A stretch of 6,180 bases of DNA, taken from the NCBI GenBank assembly GCA_016763115.1, contig JAESUL010000145.1:1-6180 (forward strand), given 5' to 3'. Made by a program: the position numbers and the translations under genes. The first letter of the stretch is position 1, and each line of letters opens with the position of its first letter. Positions 5,606 through 6,180 of the stretch are shown here, in pieces. The DNA is from Phycisphaerales bacterium (lineage in GTDB: Bacteria; Planctomycetota; Phycisphaerae; Phycisphaerales; UBA1924). The notes under the pieces are model-generated. The model did not search any database and had not been told where the DNA came from. It saw nothing but the letters and a program-made list of their open reading frames with translations.

Positions 5606-6180
5606 CTAGTTTGATTCCGCTGGCGCGTGCCCGAGTGCATCGGGGTTGTGTTCCAAGGCTGCGCCCAAACCAAGTACAATCCGATTGGCGTACGCAAAGT
5701 ACGCCGCGACCTGGGCGACATCGAGAATCTCTCGATCACTGAGCCCAGCACCTCGCAGCGTGTCGATGTCCGATTTGGTGATGGCAGCCGGTGAGCGTGT
5801 GAGTTTGGAGCCGTAGGCGCACATGGCGCGTTCGCGCTCGGTGAGATTGGTTTCGTCGCCGTTGAATACCTCGTCGGCGACATGCTTGCGGTCTTTGGGC
5901 AGGAGTTTTTCGAGCCCCTTGGCGTGGTGGGTTTGGCAGTAGGTGCAGCCGTTTATTCGCGAGACCGTGACGCCGACCATCTCGCGTTCAGCCCGCGAGA
6001 CCGGGCCCGGGCGGTGGCACGCCTGGATGTACAACGCGCAGTGGGCATCGAGTGATTCGGGGTTGAGCGAGTGGACCTTGAGGACATTGTCCACGGTGCT
6101 GTCGGGGTTGGAGTAGCGTTTGTAGAGGGCGGCGAGGGGGCCAACGGCGTCGGATTCGTTGATAATTTCGATGTAGCTCA
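5606..6180 (-). CDS. AhpD-like peroxidase-related enzyme, carboxymuconolactone decarboxylase family (N-terminus outside window)
   Basis: This is a member of the AhpD / carboxymuconolactone decarboxylase superfamily, close to the group annotated as uncharacterised peroxidase-related enzymes; such proteins use a redox-active cysteine pair against peroxides. The stop is TAG at 5608-5606. The frame is open to the window edge, giving 190 visible residues, so the true start is just outside. A GTG at 6094 is internal: the residues before it (INESDAVGPLAALYKRYSNP and on into DNVLKVHSLNPES) are typical conserved family sequence. Counting from the first visible residue, the motif is E66, C78-T-Y-C81 and H85, which reproduces the E...CxxC...H spacing of AhpD. 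Trailing helices (RERAMCAYGSKLTRSP and LSDREILDVAQVAAYFAYAN) also fit. The physiological reductant is unknown. The gene converges on the unknown gene across the fold-back element. Confidence 0.92.
   Translation of the reverse strand, partial: SYIEIINESDAVGPLAALYKRYSNPDSTVDNVLKVHSLNPESLDAHCALYIQACHRPGPVSRAEREMVGVTVSRINGCTYCQTHHAKGLEKLLPKDRKHVADEVFNGDETNLTERERAMCAYGSKLTRSPAAITKSDIDTLRGAGLSDREILDVAQVAAYFAYANRIVLGLGAALEHNPDALGHAPAESN

Larger units (their letters stand above)
5476..5609. mobile_element. Nested inverted-repeat element (MITE- or REP/BIME-like) between convergent genes
   Basis: This 134-bp stretch folds back on itself from end to end. An outer pair (5476-5494 with 5592-5609) matches except for a 2-versus-1 base bulge. 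An inner pair (5506-5531 with 5557-5582) is a perfect 26-bp inverted repeat around a 25-base loop. Unpaired spacers of 11 and 9 bases lie between the pairs. Each arm is itself a small hairpin: GCCGT/ACGGC at 5480-5494 and 5592-5605, and a GGGCT/AGCCC-centred 19-mer at 5512-5530 and 5558-5576. Both ends are CTAG, which may be a 4-bp target duplication or the tip of the repeat, since CTAG is its own complement. No protein is encoded. The size and shape fit a non-autonomous mobile repeat; the family is not identified. Confidence 0.7.

Noticed and set aside
5476..5609. CRISPR-like repeat or tRNA-like fold for the inverted-repeat element
   Set aside because: There is one copy of each arm in inverted rather than direct orientation, with no regular spacers, and no cloverleaf, anticodon or T-loop sequence.
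6092..6094. GTG as the start codon of the AhpD-like gene
   Set aside because: The 28 in-frame residues upstream continue the family sequence with no stop to the window edge, so this GTG is an internal valine codon.
5953..6144. Open frame of 63 codons on the - strand in a different frame from the AhpD-like gene
   Set aside because: The neighbouring - frame continues through this stretch as conserved family sequence to the window edge, so this one is a shadow.

Overview
The window is a GC-rich, gene-dense bacterial segment that reads like a planctomycete, most plausibly of the class Phycisphaerae. This rests on the eukaryote-like adenylosuccinate lyase C-terminus, long proteins I recognise only as planctomycete-style hypotheticals, and the mix of gene families. 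It is an inference from protein character; there is no rRNA or other marker gene here.

Layout from left to right: the 3' end of purB (+, cut by the window start) meets an MgtC/SapB-family membrane protein gene (-), with the two stop codons directly abutting. A 156-bp divergent intergenic region follows. Then come five co-directional + strand genes: a membrane-anchored M48 zinc metalloprotease; a 458-residue membrane-anchored coiled-coil protein with a BRCT-like C-terminal domain; a lipid A / lysophospholipid-type acyltransferase; a stand-alone receiver-domain response regulator; and a 111-residue protein of unknown function that is translationally linked to the regulator. The last gene, on the - strand and cut by the window end, is an AhpD-like (carboxymuconolactone decarboxylase family) peroxidase-related enzyme.

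The most striking non-coding feature is the 134-bp fold-back at 5476-5609, between the unknown gene and the AhpD-like gene. It holds a perfect 26-bp inverted repeat inside a second, nearly perfect outer inverted repeat, and each of the four arms is itself a small hairpin. The element is bounded on both sides by CTAG, which supplies the stop codons of both flanking convergent genes. The simplest reading is a small mobile element (MITE-like or REP/BIME-like) that duplicated a CTAG where the two genes once overlapped by 4 bp. It now probably also acts as a bidirectional terminator.

Functionally, the protease, the coiled-coil protein, the acyltransferase and the MgtC-like protein all point to the cell envelope. 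The receiver and its partner look like a small signalling pair without a DNA-binding output. No tRNA, rRNA, CRISPR array, transposase gene or phage gene is visible. I found no promoter that I would defend.
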